A stretch of 64,000 nucleotides of DNA from Nitrosopumilus piranensis (GTDB lineage Archaea; Thermoproteota; Nitrososphaeria; Nitrososphaerales; Nitrosopumilaceae), in contig NZ_CP010868.1 in assembly GCF_000875775.1 (NCBI RefSeq), forward strand, positions 434,001 to 498,000. The letters are read 5' to 3'. The number at the start of each line of letters is the position of its first letter. The first letter of the stretch is position 1. The translations under genes were made by a program, and so were the position numbers. Positions 25,554-33,462 of this stretch are shown here, one piece after another. The notes beneath the pieces were generated by a model, which did no database searches, had not been told where the DNA came from, and was given only the letters and a program-made list of their open reading frames with translations.

Positions 25554-26576
25554 TCAATAGTTATCTATTAAGCTTTGAATGATTTTTGCAGCCTTTCTTG
25601 CACCCTCAGTATTGATCTGTTTTCTTTTTTCCTCTAATTTCTCCAAAATTAGTTTGTCCAGTCTTTTAATATCCTCAAAAGTAAAACCTTGCTCTCTGGC
25701 ATTATCTTCTTGCTCAAAATGACCTTTGATTGGAATGAATATTGCTGGCGTGCCATAGGCATTAGCCTCATCAATTGTTGATTTTCCTGCAAGTGAAATT
25801 AAAACATCAGCTGCGTAAATTATCTCATGTAAATTATCTACGAATCCTAAATTTCTTATGTTTTCATAATTTTTGTTAACAGATGGACCAGAGACTAGCA
25901 CAACTTCTATATCGAAATTGATTTTTGTAATGGCTTCTAATGTCTTTTCAATTAAAAATAATCCTGCGTCAGTTCCTCCAATAGAAATTACAATGGTTTT
26001 TTTATCAAAAGAAAATTTTTCTCTTAATTGTTCTCTAGTGTGATTTGTTTTCCTTACTATTGGTCCCACTCTTTGTATGTTATCTTTAGAATCCCCAATT
26101 TCAGGAAGAATCACAATTTCACATTTTTTTATAATTTCTTGCATTGATTTGTTCATCTTTTTTTCAATCAATGACGCCAAACCTTTTGTAAAATGTGTCT
26201 CTAAAATGTCTGTTATTAGAATAGTTGGAATTTTCATTTCTTGAGCTATTGACAATGATGCAAAATCCTCATCGCTGATTACCAATTTTGGATTATCTTT
26301 TTGTAAAATTTTTTCTGAGATACTTTTACAATCTTTATAATATTTGTAGTAGTTCCAAAGCCATTTTGCAGGATTTTTTAATGTTCCATTTTCAACAATA
26401 AACGAAGGTGGTTTGTAGACATCTTCTACTTGAATATCTAATTTTTTTAGAATTTTGGCTGCTCCGCTACCTGTAACAAAATTTGTTGTAATGTTTTGGA
26501 AATTATTTTCAATTGCAATATCTCTTGTAACATGACCCAATCCTATTGGACTAGAAAAAAAATCTACAAGAACCAT
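25554..26576 (-). CDS. MurG-like GT-B glycosyltransferase
   Basis: 340 residues. The N-terminal glycine motif SSPIGLGHVTRDIAIENNF, the central ISIGGTDAGLFLIEKTLE strand-turn and the C-terminal sugar-nucleotide site LISLAGKSTIDEANAYGTPA (the GGxGT/E region) fit the GT28/MurG-type fold. The acceptor could be a lipid or protein glycan of the cell surface. No membrane helix. It probably shares a transcript with lysC. Confidence 0.75.
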   Translation of the reverse strand: MVLVDFFSSPIGLGHVTRDIAIENNFQNITTNFVTGSGAAKILKKLDIQVEDVYKPPSFIVENGTLKNPAKWLWNYYKYYKDCKSISEKILQKDNPKLVISDEDFASLSIAQEMKIPTILITDILETHFTKGLASLIEKKMNKSMQEIIKKCEIVILPEIGDSKDNIQRVGPIVRKTNHTREQLREKFSFDKKTIVISIGGTDAGLFLIEKTLEAITKINFDIEVVLVSGPSVNKNYENIRNLGFVDNLHEIIYAADVLISLAGKSTIDEANAYGTPAIFIPIKGHFEQEDNAREQGFTFEDIKRLDKLILEKLEEKRKQINTEGARKAAKIIQSLIDNY

Positions 26577-26655
26577 GGAATTACTATTTTTTTATCAAAT
26601 TTCTAGATTCTGACCTTTCTCAAAGTTTAAATGGTTTTTAACTACGTTGGTTTCT

Positions 26656-26730
26656 GGGCTCATAGTCCAGGTCGGTTATGACGTCGCCCTTACACGGCGA
26701 AGATCCGGGGTTCAAATCCCCGTGGGCCCA
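26656..26730 (+). tRNA. tRNA-Val (anticodon TAC)
   Basis: A complete 75-nt cloverleaf: acceptor GGGCTCA/TGGGCCC plus discriminator A, anticodon stem TCGCC/GGCGA with loop CTTACAC (anticodon TAC, reads GTA), T loop GGTTCAAATCC. A GTTTAAAT TATA box lies 24-31 nt upstream. Confidence 0.95.
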
Positions 26731-26900
26731 TTGAACTTCTTATGATATAATTTTTGATGGATTTTATCACTTTACCAAATTCACTATCTTGCAATGCATT
26801 ACAAGATTATTGTTGTATGTTTGTAGTGTATACTCTGACTCTCAAAGAATGATTTCTACGTAATTCTTTAAGTACATCAATTATTTCAAAATTCAAGAAC

Positions 26901-27851
26901 ATGAAAAATAAAACAATGAACAAAAACACACCCATTTTTCTTCTGGTGGCATTATCTTTGATGTTTAGTTTCCCTGTTGCATTTGCAGATAGCGATGAAC
27001 GTGAAGTGGAAATCGAGATTGAAGATGGTGTATCAGAAATTAAGATAGAATGGGATGATGACGAATATGAGTTTAAGCTTGCAACATCTGATATTGATGA
27101 AATACTTGACATAACTAGTCTTAGAACAGGAATTCCTGTAGATTCTCTAAGAGATATAATGAAACTTGAGGTAAAAGACAATGACGATCATGACGATGAA
27201 CGTGATGAGAGAGACGAAGAAGACGATGATAGAGATGAACATGACGATTCAAATGATAGTGATGTTGGCACTTTGGAGAAAGAACTACGTGTATCTACAC
27301 TAGGAGATTCATCTGAAGTAAAAATGGAGGTTGAATTTGTCACTGACACTGTTGATTCAGATGTAATAATTGATGAAATTTTAGAAAATTTCTTAGTTAC
27401 TCAAGAAGAAGCCGAAGATCTCCTAAAGATTCAGACTGAAGACGATGAATTAGAAGAAAAATTCAAAGTTGAAATTGATTCTAGAGGTGGTATTTCTGAA
27501 GTTGAAGTGGAATTACGTTATGTTTTAGATTCTACTGACAGAAACGAAATTATTACATCAATTATTACACAAAGCCAACTTGATAGAGATCTTATCTTAG
27601 ATGCTATTGATTCTCAAAATGATTCAGATGATTCTGATTCTTTTGAAGATAATTCTGATGTAATAACTGATCAAACCTTTGATGATTCTGAACTTGTAGA
27701 TCTTAGAGCAGAAAATCGTGCATTACAAGAAGAAAATCAAATACTTCGTGAGGAAGTCAATGATCTAAGAGAAGAACTTGCAAACCTTAACCAAGTCTTG
27801 ATGGAACAGATTCGTGTAATTATGGACACACTTGCAGCCCTTAGACCATAA
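26901..27851 (+). CDS. Secreted acidic protein with C-terminal coiled coil
   Basis: 316 residues: signal peptide (IFLLVALSLMFSFPVAFA), a duplicated alpha/beta unit separated by an extremely acidic linker (DDHDDERDERDEEDDDRDEHDD), and a C-terminal leucine-zipper-like coiled coil (about 260-312) ending ALRP. The acidic linker should bind divalent cations. The last 45 residues match in layout those of the proteins at 58761 and 59742. A repeat element follows at 27873. Confidence 0.75.
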   Translation: MKNKTMNKNTPIFLLVALSLMFSFPVAFADSDEREVEIEIEDGVSEIKIEWDDDEYEFKLATSDIDEILDITSLRTGIPVDSLRDIMKLEVKDNDDHDDERDERDEEDDDRDEHDDSNDSDVGTLEKELRVSTLGDSSEVKMEVEFVTDTVDSDVIIDEILENFLVTQEEAEDLLKIQTEDDELEEKFKVEIDSRGGISEVEVELRYVLDSTDRNEIITSIITQSQLDRDLILDAIDSQNDSDDSDSFEDNSDVITDQTFDDSELVDLRAENRALQEENQILREEVNDLREELANLNQVLMEQIRVIMDTLAALRP

Positions 27852-27872
27852 TCTTTCTTTTTTATTTTTCAT

Positions 27873-27930
27873 GCATATCTGCGTCTATTTTCATCCCCAA
27901 AATGGTAGGTGAATCCTCGTGGATTCATTG
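27873..27930 (+). repeat. Dispersed two-hairpin element, copy 1
   Basis: One of four related 56-60 nt sequences. First hairpin TATTTT...AAAATG around CATCCCC, second hairpin GAATCC-TCGT-GGATTC (perfect 6-bp arms). It starts 22 nt after the stop of the acidic secreted protein and precedes the convergent zinc-ribbon remnant. Confidence 0.75.
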
Positions 27931-27952
27931 ACAAATGATAAACAATTTTTAT

Positions 27953-28123
27953 TCAATTTCTATATCCCTTGGTTTTTCTTTTTGCACGTAGGTGTGTTCT
28001 ACAACATGGGCACTAAACTCCCTCAAATTCTAGATATGCATCACAATTTGTGCATCTCTTAACGCCTTGACTGTACCTTCTACTCTCAGAACGATACCTT
28101 TCACAAATTCCTCTGCACGCCAT
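27953..28123 (-). pseudogene. Double zinc-ribbon protein gene broken by TAG
   Basis: From ATG 28123 the frame reads MACRGICERYRSESRRYSQG, then VKRCTNCDAYLEFEGV, a TAG (28013-28015), then CPCCRTHLRAKRKTKGY and a stop at 27953. The intact relatives at 50569 and 41067 have Arg at the position of the TAG, just before the CPCC. So a single nonsense mutation (or a sequencing error) removes the second half of the zinc site. Confidence 0.65.
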
Positions 28124-28239
28124 TATGGAATCAATAATCCTTTACATTTTGGACATTTGTCTTTGTTTTTTGTAAAATAGTGTATTGTGAAAACCCCTCT
28201 ACACACACTACAAATTTTCAGAGATGATTGCCTATTCAT
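28123..28239 (-). CDS. 38-aa zinc-ribbon protein
   Basis: ATG 28239 to TAA 28123. Two cysteine pairs, KICSVCRG and KCPKCKG, about 20 residues apart make a complete ribbon. It overlaps the 3' end of the HTH gene by 8 nt and the start of the broken double-ribbon gene by 1 nt (TAATG), so the three form one minus-strand operon. Confidence 0.55.
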   Translation of the reverse strand: MNRQSSLKICSVCRGVFTIHYFTKNKDKCPKCKGLLIP

Positions 28240-28624
28240 TTTTCAAATTTGGGTTTTTTGTAAATGATATTGACGGCTCAAACTCTTTGATGGTGATTGT
28301 GATATCTTTTATCATGCTTTGATAAAACGTGACTATGTGTCCATTTTCTGCAAAATCTGGTTTTTCTAAAATCAATGAGCAGTCTTTGAGGCTTTGGATT
28401 CTTTTGTAGGCTGAACTTAGGGGAATCTTCAACTCTTTTGCTATCTCTTGTATTCTTTTTGGTTTTTTAATAATTGAAAATAATATGTGTCTTGATTCCA
28501 AGTTTATCAATTCATTGAAAATTTTATGTGAAATATCATATTTTTTTACTAATAATGGTCTTAGCTTTTTTACCACAGGAGATTTTGAATTTTTAGATGA
28601 TATAAAAAAACTAGACACTCTCAA
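28232..28624 (-). CDS. Winged-helix transcription regulator
   Basis: 130 residues. The central ILFSIIKKPKRIQEIAKELK, then IPLSSAYKRIQSLKDCSLI, is an ArsR/TrmB-like winged helix, with the recognition helix at SSAYKRI. The short C-terminal domain (about 90-130) may sense a ligand. The same design is seen at 50228, which is also next to a double zinc-ribbon gene, so regulator and ribbon protein may work together. Confidence 0.75.
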   Translation of the reverse strand: MRVSSFFISSKNSKSPVVKKLRPLLVKKYDISHKIFNELINLESRHILFSIIKKPKRIQEIAKELKIPLSSAYKRIQSLKDCSLILEKPDFAENGHIVTFYQSMIKDITITIKEFEPSISFTKNPNLKNE

Positions 28625-28671
28625 AATCTATAATATGATTATAAAATGAAACTTGATTCTAACAAAGAAAA

Positions 28672-28741
28672 CATTAACACGGTTTATTCGAAGTTATGCC
28701 AATAGCAATTTCCATGTGGATGAACTTGTATTGTGTTAATG
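28672..28741 (+). other. 9-bp inverted repeat in a 315-nt gap
   Basis: CATTAACAC (28672-28680) and GTGTTAATG (28733-28741) are perfect complements; AAGTT and AACTT pair inside. The stretch 28625-28939 holds this structure and AT-rich promoter-like sequence, with no convincing gene (a 60-codon frame at 28733 has no coding signs). Confidence 0.4.
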
Positions 28742-28939
28742 CTTTCTTTGGTTCAAACCTTGCTTGCAAAAAAGTATCAGGGTAAGAAAACATGGTTTGC
28801 ACATATCTTGATACAAAGTAATTGTAATAAAATATATGTGATTATTTTCTTATTTTATTCTAGAGTTTTAACATACCAAATTGTATTATGCCATTACAAC
28901 CATCTCTATCTTTAATTTCTAATTTACAGAAAACATATC

Positions 28940-29137
28940 ATGTCTGATCAACTAAAACCATGGGTTATAGTTAGCTCAATTAGTAATGATGCTTCAGAAC
29001 AAGATATTGACAGGATTCGACCCCAAATCATATCCATAGTTGATAACTTGCAATCCTCCAATGGAACAATGTGGTCTGGTTCTTTTAATAATCAGCCAAG
29101 TAGTTTCTTATTTTTTAGTGATAAAAATGAAAGATGA
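28940..29137 (+). CDS. Small unknown protein
   Basis: 65 residues, soluble: MSDQLKPWVIVSSISNDASE, then helix IDRIRPQIISIVDNLQ and a Ser/Asn-rich end. A TATA-like stretch precedes it. Overlaps the next small zinc-binding gene by 11 nt, which supports it being real. Function unknown. Confidence 0.45.
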   Translation: MSDQLKPWVIVSSISNDASEQDIDRIRPQIISIVDNLQSSNGTMWSGSFNNQPSSFLFFSDKNER

Positions 29138-29261
29138 ATTATGTAGAATTTGTGGTTGTAAAACAGATGATCATACAAAATGCAAAAAATGTAGTTTGGT
29201 AATATCTACTATCTGTAGATGTTGCGAAAAAATAAACTCCACACAAACACATCTTCATTAG
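29127..29261 (+). CDS. 44-aa zinc-finger protein
   Basis: ATG 29127, stop 29261. Three cysteine clusters, LCRICGCKTDDH, KCKKC and ICRCCEK, could bind two zinc ions. A longer upstream frame exists but lacks coding character. Overlap with the preceding gene suggests an operon. Confidence 0.5.
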   Translation: MKDELCRICGCKTDDHTKCKKCSLVISTICRCCEKINSTQTHLH

Positions 29262-29376
29262 AAAAAAATTCAATAATTTTCAAACAAAATTAAACTTGTT
29301 TTCAAAACTTGGAATATGATTATGAAATATTTTCTTTTTTCATACTTTCATAAATTTTATGCCTGAGCTTTATTAA

Positions 29377-29643
29377 TTGGATAAATCATCCAATGATTTA
29401 AGTATCTCAATCTTTCTTTATCTCCTATTGTCCCAATCAAAAGAAATTACAATATCAAAATCTAATATTCCAGTTTTTGCAATTGCATTGTTATCTGTTG
29501 TTTTTGTAGTTGGTTTGTTTGTTGTAGGTTATGATCAAGGACATATTTTCAGTATTATACTAGGTGATCAAGCTTATGAAGATCTTTACATTCATGAATT
29601 AACACATGACATGCGACATGCAGCAGGATTCCCATGCCATTAG
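29377..29643 (+). CDS. cbtB: CbtB-like subunit of putative cobalt transporter
   Basis: 88 residues from TTG 29377; TTG 29428 (71 aa) is an alternative nearer the family length. One transmembrane helix (PVFAIALLSVVFVVGLFVVG) and the family signature HELTHDMRHAAGFPCH at the C-terminus, whose histidines and cysteine probably bind the metal. It overlaps cbtA by 10 nt. No cobalamin riboswitch is seen upstream. Ammonia-oxidising archaea make cobalamin and need cobalt, which fits. Confidence 0.75.
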   Translation: MDKSSNDLSISIFLYLLLSQSKEITISKSNIPVFAIALLSVVFVVGLFVVGYDQGHIFSIILGDQAYEDLYIHELTHDMRHAAGFPCH

Positions 29644-30386
29644 GTGATTATGATATGAAAACTCTGATCTTTTTTGCAATTGTCTTGGTTTCTGGTGCAC
29701 TAGCTGGAACAATTCATGGTGCTGCAAATCTTGCAATAGTCGAACCATATCTTGATGAAGCAATTGGAATTGAAAATCAAAATCTCTTTGCATCAGGTGA
29801 AGAAGAAGATACTCCACAGTTTTGGGTAGAATACAACAGTTATCGTGATTGGCAAAAAGGTGGTCAGGTATTAGCTGGTACTATATTGGGTACATCAATT
29901 GGTGCCTTGTTTGGAATTGTGTATACTCTATCTAGAAATTCATTACCAGGAAAAAATGATCTAAGAAAGACATTTGTTTTAGCTGGCATTATGTGGTTAA
30001 CCATTTACTTTATTCCCTTTTTGAAATACCCTGCAAATCCTCCAACAGTAGGAGATGGTGAGACTGTTGTATTACGAGCAATCTTGTATCTATCATTTAT
30101 TGCAATATCTGGATTTGGTGTAGTTGGATTCTATCAACTCTACAAGAAACTAAAATCAAACACCAAAGTTTTGGCATTTGCAGGTTATGCCATATTCATT
30201 GGAATTGTATTTGCATTAATGCCTCCAAATCCTGATGAGATCACTGCTCCAATGGATTTGGTAAATGGATTTAGAGCAATGTCTGTAGTTGCAGTTAGTG
30301 TATTTTGGGTGTCCGTAGCCGTGATTTTAGGCATGTTTTGGCACAAATTTAGGCCTGATGTCCAAAAACCTGTAATTCAGAATTAA
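29634..30386 (+). CDS. cbtA: CbtA-like subunit of putative cobalt transporter
   Basis: 250 residues with about six helices. LVSGALAGTIHGAANLAIVE at the N-terminus, FIPFLKYPANPPTVGD and the C-terminal MPPNPDEITAP loop match the CbtA pattern (a conserved KYPANPP). A second ATG (MKTLIFF) lies seven codons in and may be the true start. With CbtB it forms a membrane complex thought to import cobalt. Confidence 0.75.
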   Translation: MPLGDYDMKTLIFFAIVLVSGALAGTIHGAANLAIVEPYLDEAIGIENQNLFASGEEEDTPQFWVEYNSYRDWQKGGQVLAGTILGTSIGALFGIVYTLSRNSLPGKNDLRKTFVLAGIMWLTIYFIPFLKYPANPPTVGDGETVVLRAILYLSFIAISGFGVVGFYQLYKKLKSNTKVLAFAGYAIFIGIVFALMPPNPDEITAPMDLVNGFRAMSVVAVSVFWVSVAVILGMFWHKFRPDVQKPVIQN

Positions 30387-30458
30387 ATTTGTCCCGAATA
30401 ATAAAAAAAGTTTGGTGTTGTAAAACTTTGTACATAGATTTAGATCGAGCTAATAAAG

Positions 30459-31469
30459 TTGCCTTCAGCTAACTTTATTATGGGCTATGGATTATCTCTA
30501 AATGAATTCAAATTGAATACGGCTATAATTCCCATTATTGCGATCATTGCTGTAATTACGGGAATAGGAATAGGTATGGCTCTTACTAGCACATCTGAAT
30601 CACAAATACAAGAAATACCTGAACAGTCTCTTGAAAAATTAGTTGTTGCCGTTGTACCTCAAGGAGATATCAAAAAGTTTGAAGCTCAAGAAAAGATGTT
30701 AGAGGATTATTTTGTAGACAAGATTGGAATGCAAGTTGAAATATTTTACCCAATTGATGATACAACAACTTTGGCCTCCATAAAATCTGGAACTACACAT
30801 GTTGCATTTATGAGCAGTAGACCTGCACTTTTAGCAAATGAACAAAACGGTGGAAATGTCTTGGCATTTATGGCAGACCTTAAACCATTCAAAACAGAAT
30901 CTGGTAATGAGATACTTGGAACATCTTACATGAGTCAATACTGGACCTTAAAGGAACGAAACGACATCAACACTTTACAAGACATGCGTGGCAAGTCAGC
31001 AGCGTTTTCAGGTCCATTATCTACTGGAGGATATTTGTTTCCCGTTGCAGAATTAGTTCACCAAAATTTGTTGCCATCAGGCGATGATCCAAAAGGTTTC
31101 TTTAGCAACATATTGTTTAGTGGGGGATATCATCAATCATTGATTGCGTTACTTAATGGTGAAGTAGATGTTGCAGCAGGAGATGATTGGGCTGTATTTA
31201 CATTTCTTACCCCTGAAGAACAATCAAGAATCAAAGTAATCAAAGACTTTGGTCCTGTTCCAACACATAGTGCAGTGTATAATGCAGACTTGGTAGATCC
31301 TGAAACAATTGCCAAGTTTGAAAAAGCAATGATTGATCTAAAAAACGAAAAACCAGAATTGATGGACAAGACATTGTTTGGCTCAACACAGTATGTGCCT
31401 GTAAATCACTATGAACACTTACAGACATTAATTGATGCACTAGACCTGACAAAGATTCCTCATATCTAG
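30459..31469 (+). CDS. phnD: Phosphonate/phosphate-type ABC substrate-binding protein
   Basis: 336 residues from TTG, or ATG 30480. A membrane anchor (about 22-45) precedes a periplasmic-binding-protein type 2 fold: KLVVAVVPQGDIKKFEAQEK, VAFMSSRPALLA, LQDMRGKSAAFSGPLSTGGY and VAAGDDWAVFTF, the PhnD-like pattern. It would deliver phosphonate, phosphite or phosphate to the ATPase and permease encoded next. The stop overlaps phnC by 1 nt. Confidence 0.82.
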   Translation: MPSANFIMGYGLSLNEFKLNTAIIPIIAIIAVITGIGIGMALTSTSESQIQEIPEQSLEKLVVAVVPQGDIKKFEAQEKMLEDYFVDKIGMQVEIFYPIDDTTTLASIKSGTTHVAFMSSRPALLANEQNGGNVLAFMADLKPFKTESGNEILGTSYMSQYWTLKERNDINTLQDMRGKSAAFSGPLSTGGYLFPVAELVHQNLLPSGDDPKGFFSNILFSGGYHQSLIALLNGEVDVAAGDDWAVFTFLTPEEQSRIKVIKDFGPVPTHSAVYNADLVDPETIAKFEKAMIDLKNEKPELMDKTLFGSTQYVPVNHYEHLQTLIDALDLTKIPHI

Positions 31470-32251
31470 TGAGTCAAATGCAAAAATACCAATCAAGTAA
31501 AATTTTTAATCAAACAGATGGAATCAGCATGGCACTTTACAGCGTCTCCATAAATACCTCTCAAAAAACTATTCTTGATCACATTAATCTTGAGATAAAA
31601 GAAGGTGAAATGATAGCAGTACTTGGCAAAAGCGGAGCAGGAAAATCTACATTATTACGAGTAATTGCAGGACTGGTAAAAACACACAGAAACATGATGT
31701 TTTTCAACGGTTCTGATTTTCATTCTCTTAAAAAAAATGATAAAAATCAACTAAGAAAGAATATCGGATTTATTCCCCAACAATTTAAGCTAATCAAAGA
31801 ACTAAGTGTCTTTGAAAATGTCATGATTGGCAGACTAGGAAAGATGGGTAGGTTTTCAAGCATGTTTAGGATCTATCCTCAAAATGACAAAAAAATAGCA
31901 CTTGAATGCATTGCAAAGGTGGGGTTATCTGGTAAAGAATCCCTTGTTGCACGAAAACTTAGTGGGGGAGAACAGCAACGTGTTGCAATTGCAAGGTGTC
32001 TTGCCCAAGAACCACAAATAATTTTGGCCGATGAGCCAGTTGCAAGCCTTGATGTATCATTAATTGAAACAATACTTGAAATCCTTGATAATGAAAACAA
32101 GAAAGGCAAAACAGTGGTTTTTGTCATGCATGATGTTGAGCTTGCAAAAAGATTTGCAAAACGAATGATTTTGATGAAAGAAGGAAAAATAATTTCTGAT
32201 AAACTCACAGAGGAGACAAAAGATGATTCAATCAAGTCCCTATTCAATTAG
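31469..32251 (+). CDS. phnC: Phosphonate-type ABC transporter ATP-binding protein
   Basis: 260 residues from GTG. Walker A GKSGAGKST, Q-loop FIPQQFKLI, signature LSGGEQQRVAIARCL, Walker B IILADEPVASLD and switch His in VMHDVE are all present. Overlaps phnE by 29 nt. Order and overlaps (phnD-phnC-phnE) match phosphonate-type import operons. Confidence 0.88.
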   Translation: MSQMQKYQSSKIFNQTDGISMALYSVSINTSQKTILDHINLEIKEGEMIAVLGKSGAGKSTLLRVIAGLVKTHRNMMFFNGSDFHSLKKNDKNQLRKNIGFIPQQFKLIKELSVFENVMIGRLGKMGRFSSMFRIYPQNDKKIALECIAKVGLSGKESLVARKLSGGEQQRVAIARCLAQEPQIILADEPVASLDVSLIETILEILDNENKKGKTVVFVMHDVELAKRFAKRMILMKEGKIISDKLTEETKDDSIKSLFN

Positions 32252-33002
32252 ATCAACTAAGACATTTGCAATAGTACTTGTTACAATTGCAGTATTTTTT
32301 TGGGCATTTTCTGCAATAGAATTTACTCCACAAAAAGTAATTGAAGGAATACCGCCGCTATTTGATTTTCTTTACCATCTTTATCCTCCAGATGTAACTG
32401 TTGCACCAACACTGTTAGAGTCTGCAGTCGAAACAATTCAAATGGTTTTGGTTGGAACATTGCTTGGAACAATACTTGCATTACCTATTGCTGCAATGGC
32501 ATCCAGCAACATTGCACCAAAACCTCTTGTTGCAGTAGCTAGGACATATTTGATGGTAATTAGAACAGTCCCAAGCTTGGTATGGGCATTAATCTTTGTA
32601 ATTGTGGTGGGGCTGGGGCCGTTTGCAGGCGTCTTAGCATTAACATTTTACACATTAGGCTATCTTGGCAAATTATACTATGAGGCAATAGAGTCAATTG
32701 ATATGGATAGTGTTGAAGGAGTAGTGGCAGTTGGAGCTAATGGAACTCAAATATTTAGCCATGCTATATTGCCCCAAGTATTGCCTCATCTTGTAAACAA
32801 TTTCTTTTTCATGATAGAATACAACATACGCCATGCTGCAATCTTGGGATTTGTTGGAGCTGGAGGAATAGGTTTTTACATATTTCTGTACTTACAGTCA
32901 TTTAGCTTTGATAAGGTAGCAATGGCATTGCTTGTGTTACTTGGATTGGTAATTGGTTTTGACAGATTGAGTCTAGAAGTAAGAAAGAAGTTAATACAAT
33001 AA
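32223..33002 (+). CDS. phnE: Phosphonate-type ABC transporter permease
   Basis: 259 residues with about six helices and the coupling EAA-like loop (YYEAIESIDMDSVEGVVAVG). RTVPSLVWALIF and the IEYNIRHAAILGFVGAGGIG segment are typical of PhnE. Ends the operon; an inverted repeat at 33064 follows 62 nt later and may act in termination or RNA stability. Confidence 0.88.
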   Translation: MIQSSPYSIRSTKTFAIVLVTIAVFFWAFSAIEFTPQKVIEGIPPLFDFLYHLYPPDVTVAPTLLESAVETIQMVLVGTLLGTILALPIAAMASSNIAPKPLVAVARTYLMVIRTVPSLVWALIFVIVVGLGPFAGVLALTFYTLGYLGKLYYEAIESIDMDSVEGVVAVGANGTQIFSHAILPQVLPHLVNNFFFMIEYNIRHAAILGFVGAGGIGFYIFLYLQSFSFDKVAMALLVLLGLVIGFDRLSLEVRKKLIQ

Positions 33003-33063
33003 ACATAATCATTCCTAAAATGATGTCTAAATGGACTAGAATTTTTTAAAGATGATTAAAAAA

Positions 33064-33129
33064 AGTAAAAGACCTGTAAAATGAAAACTAAACTTCGAGA
33101 GGTTTAGCAGATATTGCTGGTCTTTTACT
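33064..33129 (+). other. Nested stem-loop after phnE, with tiny ORF
   Basis: AGTAAAAGACC (33064-33074) and GGTCTTTTACT (33119-33129) are perfect 11-nt complements. Inside, CTAAAC (33088-33093) pairs with GTTTAG (33102-33107). The inner region includes ATGAAAACTAAACTTCGAG, an 8-codon ORF whose start matches the MKT(R/K) starts at 5275-7120. The stretch 33003-33462 otherwise has no gene. Confidence 0.55.
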
Positions 33130-33246
33130 ATAGTTGTTACAACATCATTGAATTTATTGTTGACGATCTAAAAAATTACTGAAACTAAAATTAAACACAA
33201 ATCTCAGTCTTTTGCTTGAGATGAAATATCAGTAAAAAAACCCACA

Positions 33247-33298
33247 AACCCAAGATTTCGTACATTTCTCCAACTGTATTTTTTGGGGAGCCTGGGTT
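33247..33298 (+). other. Weak inverted repeat upstream of aminotransferase
   Basis: AACCCA (33247-33252) pairs with TGGGTT (33293-33298), and CTCC with GGAG inside, around an AT-rich loop. It lies about 165 nt before the TTG at 33463, so a leader RNA or upstream terminator is possible. Low certainty. Confidence 0.3.
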
Positions 33299-33462
33299 AA
33301 TTCATATGAAATAGTAACCTATGAACTCTGATCATATAGTCAACTGTCCATTCATAGATCCTTTCCAATAGGAATTCTTTTTTCTTTTTTTGAATCTGGA
33401 AAAAAATTTGGTACAACTCTTTTATTAAATTACTCAAATTTTCCCCTGAGGTTATTGTAAAA

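Noticed and set aside
26807-27181. Minus-strand 124-aa Ser-rich ORF
   Set aside because: It is antisense to the signal peptide and acidic region of the secreted protein; the Ser-rich composition is the reverse of GAT/GAA codons.
29262-29376. Cobalamin riboswitch upstream of cbtB
   Set aside because: The sequence is AT-rich without the B12 box or paired stems; only a TATA-like sequence is present.
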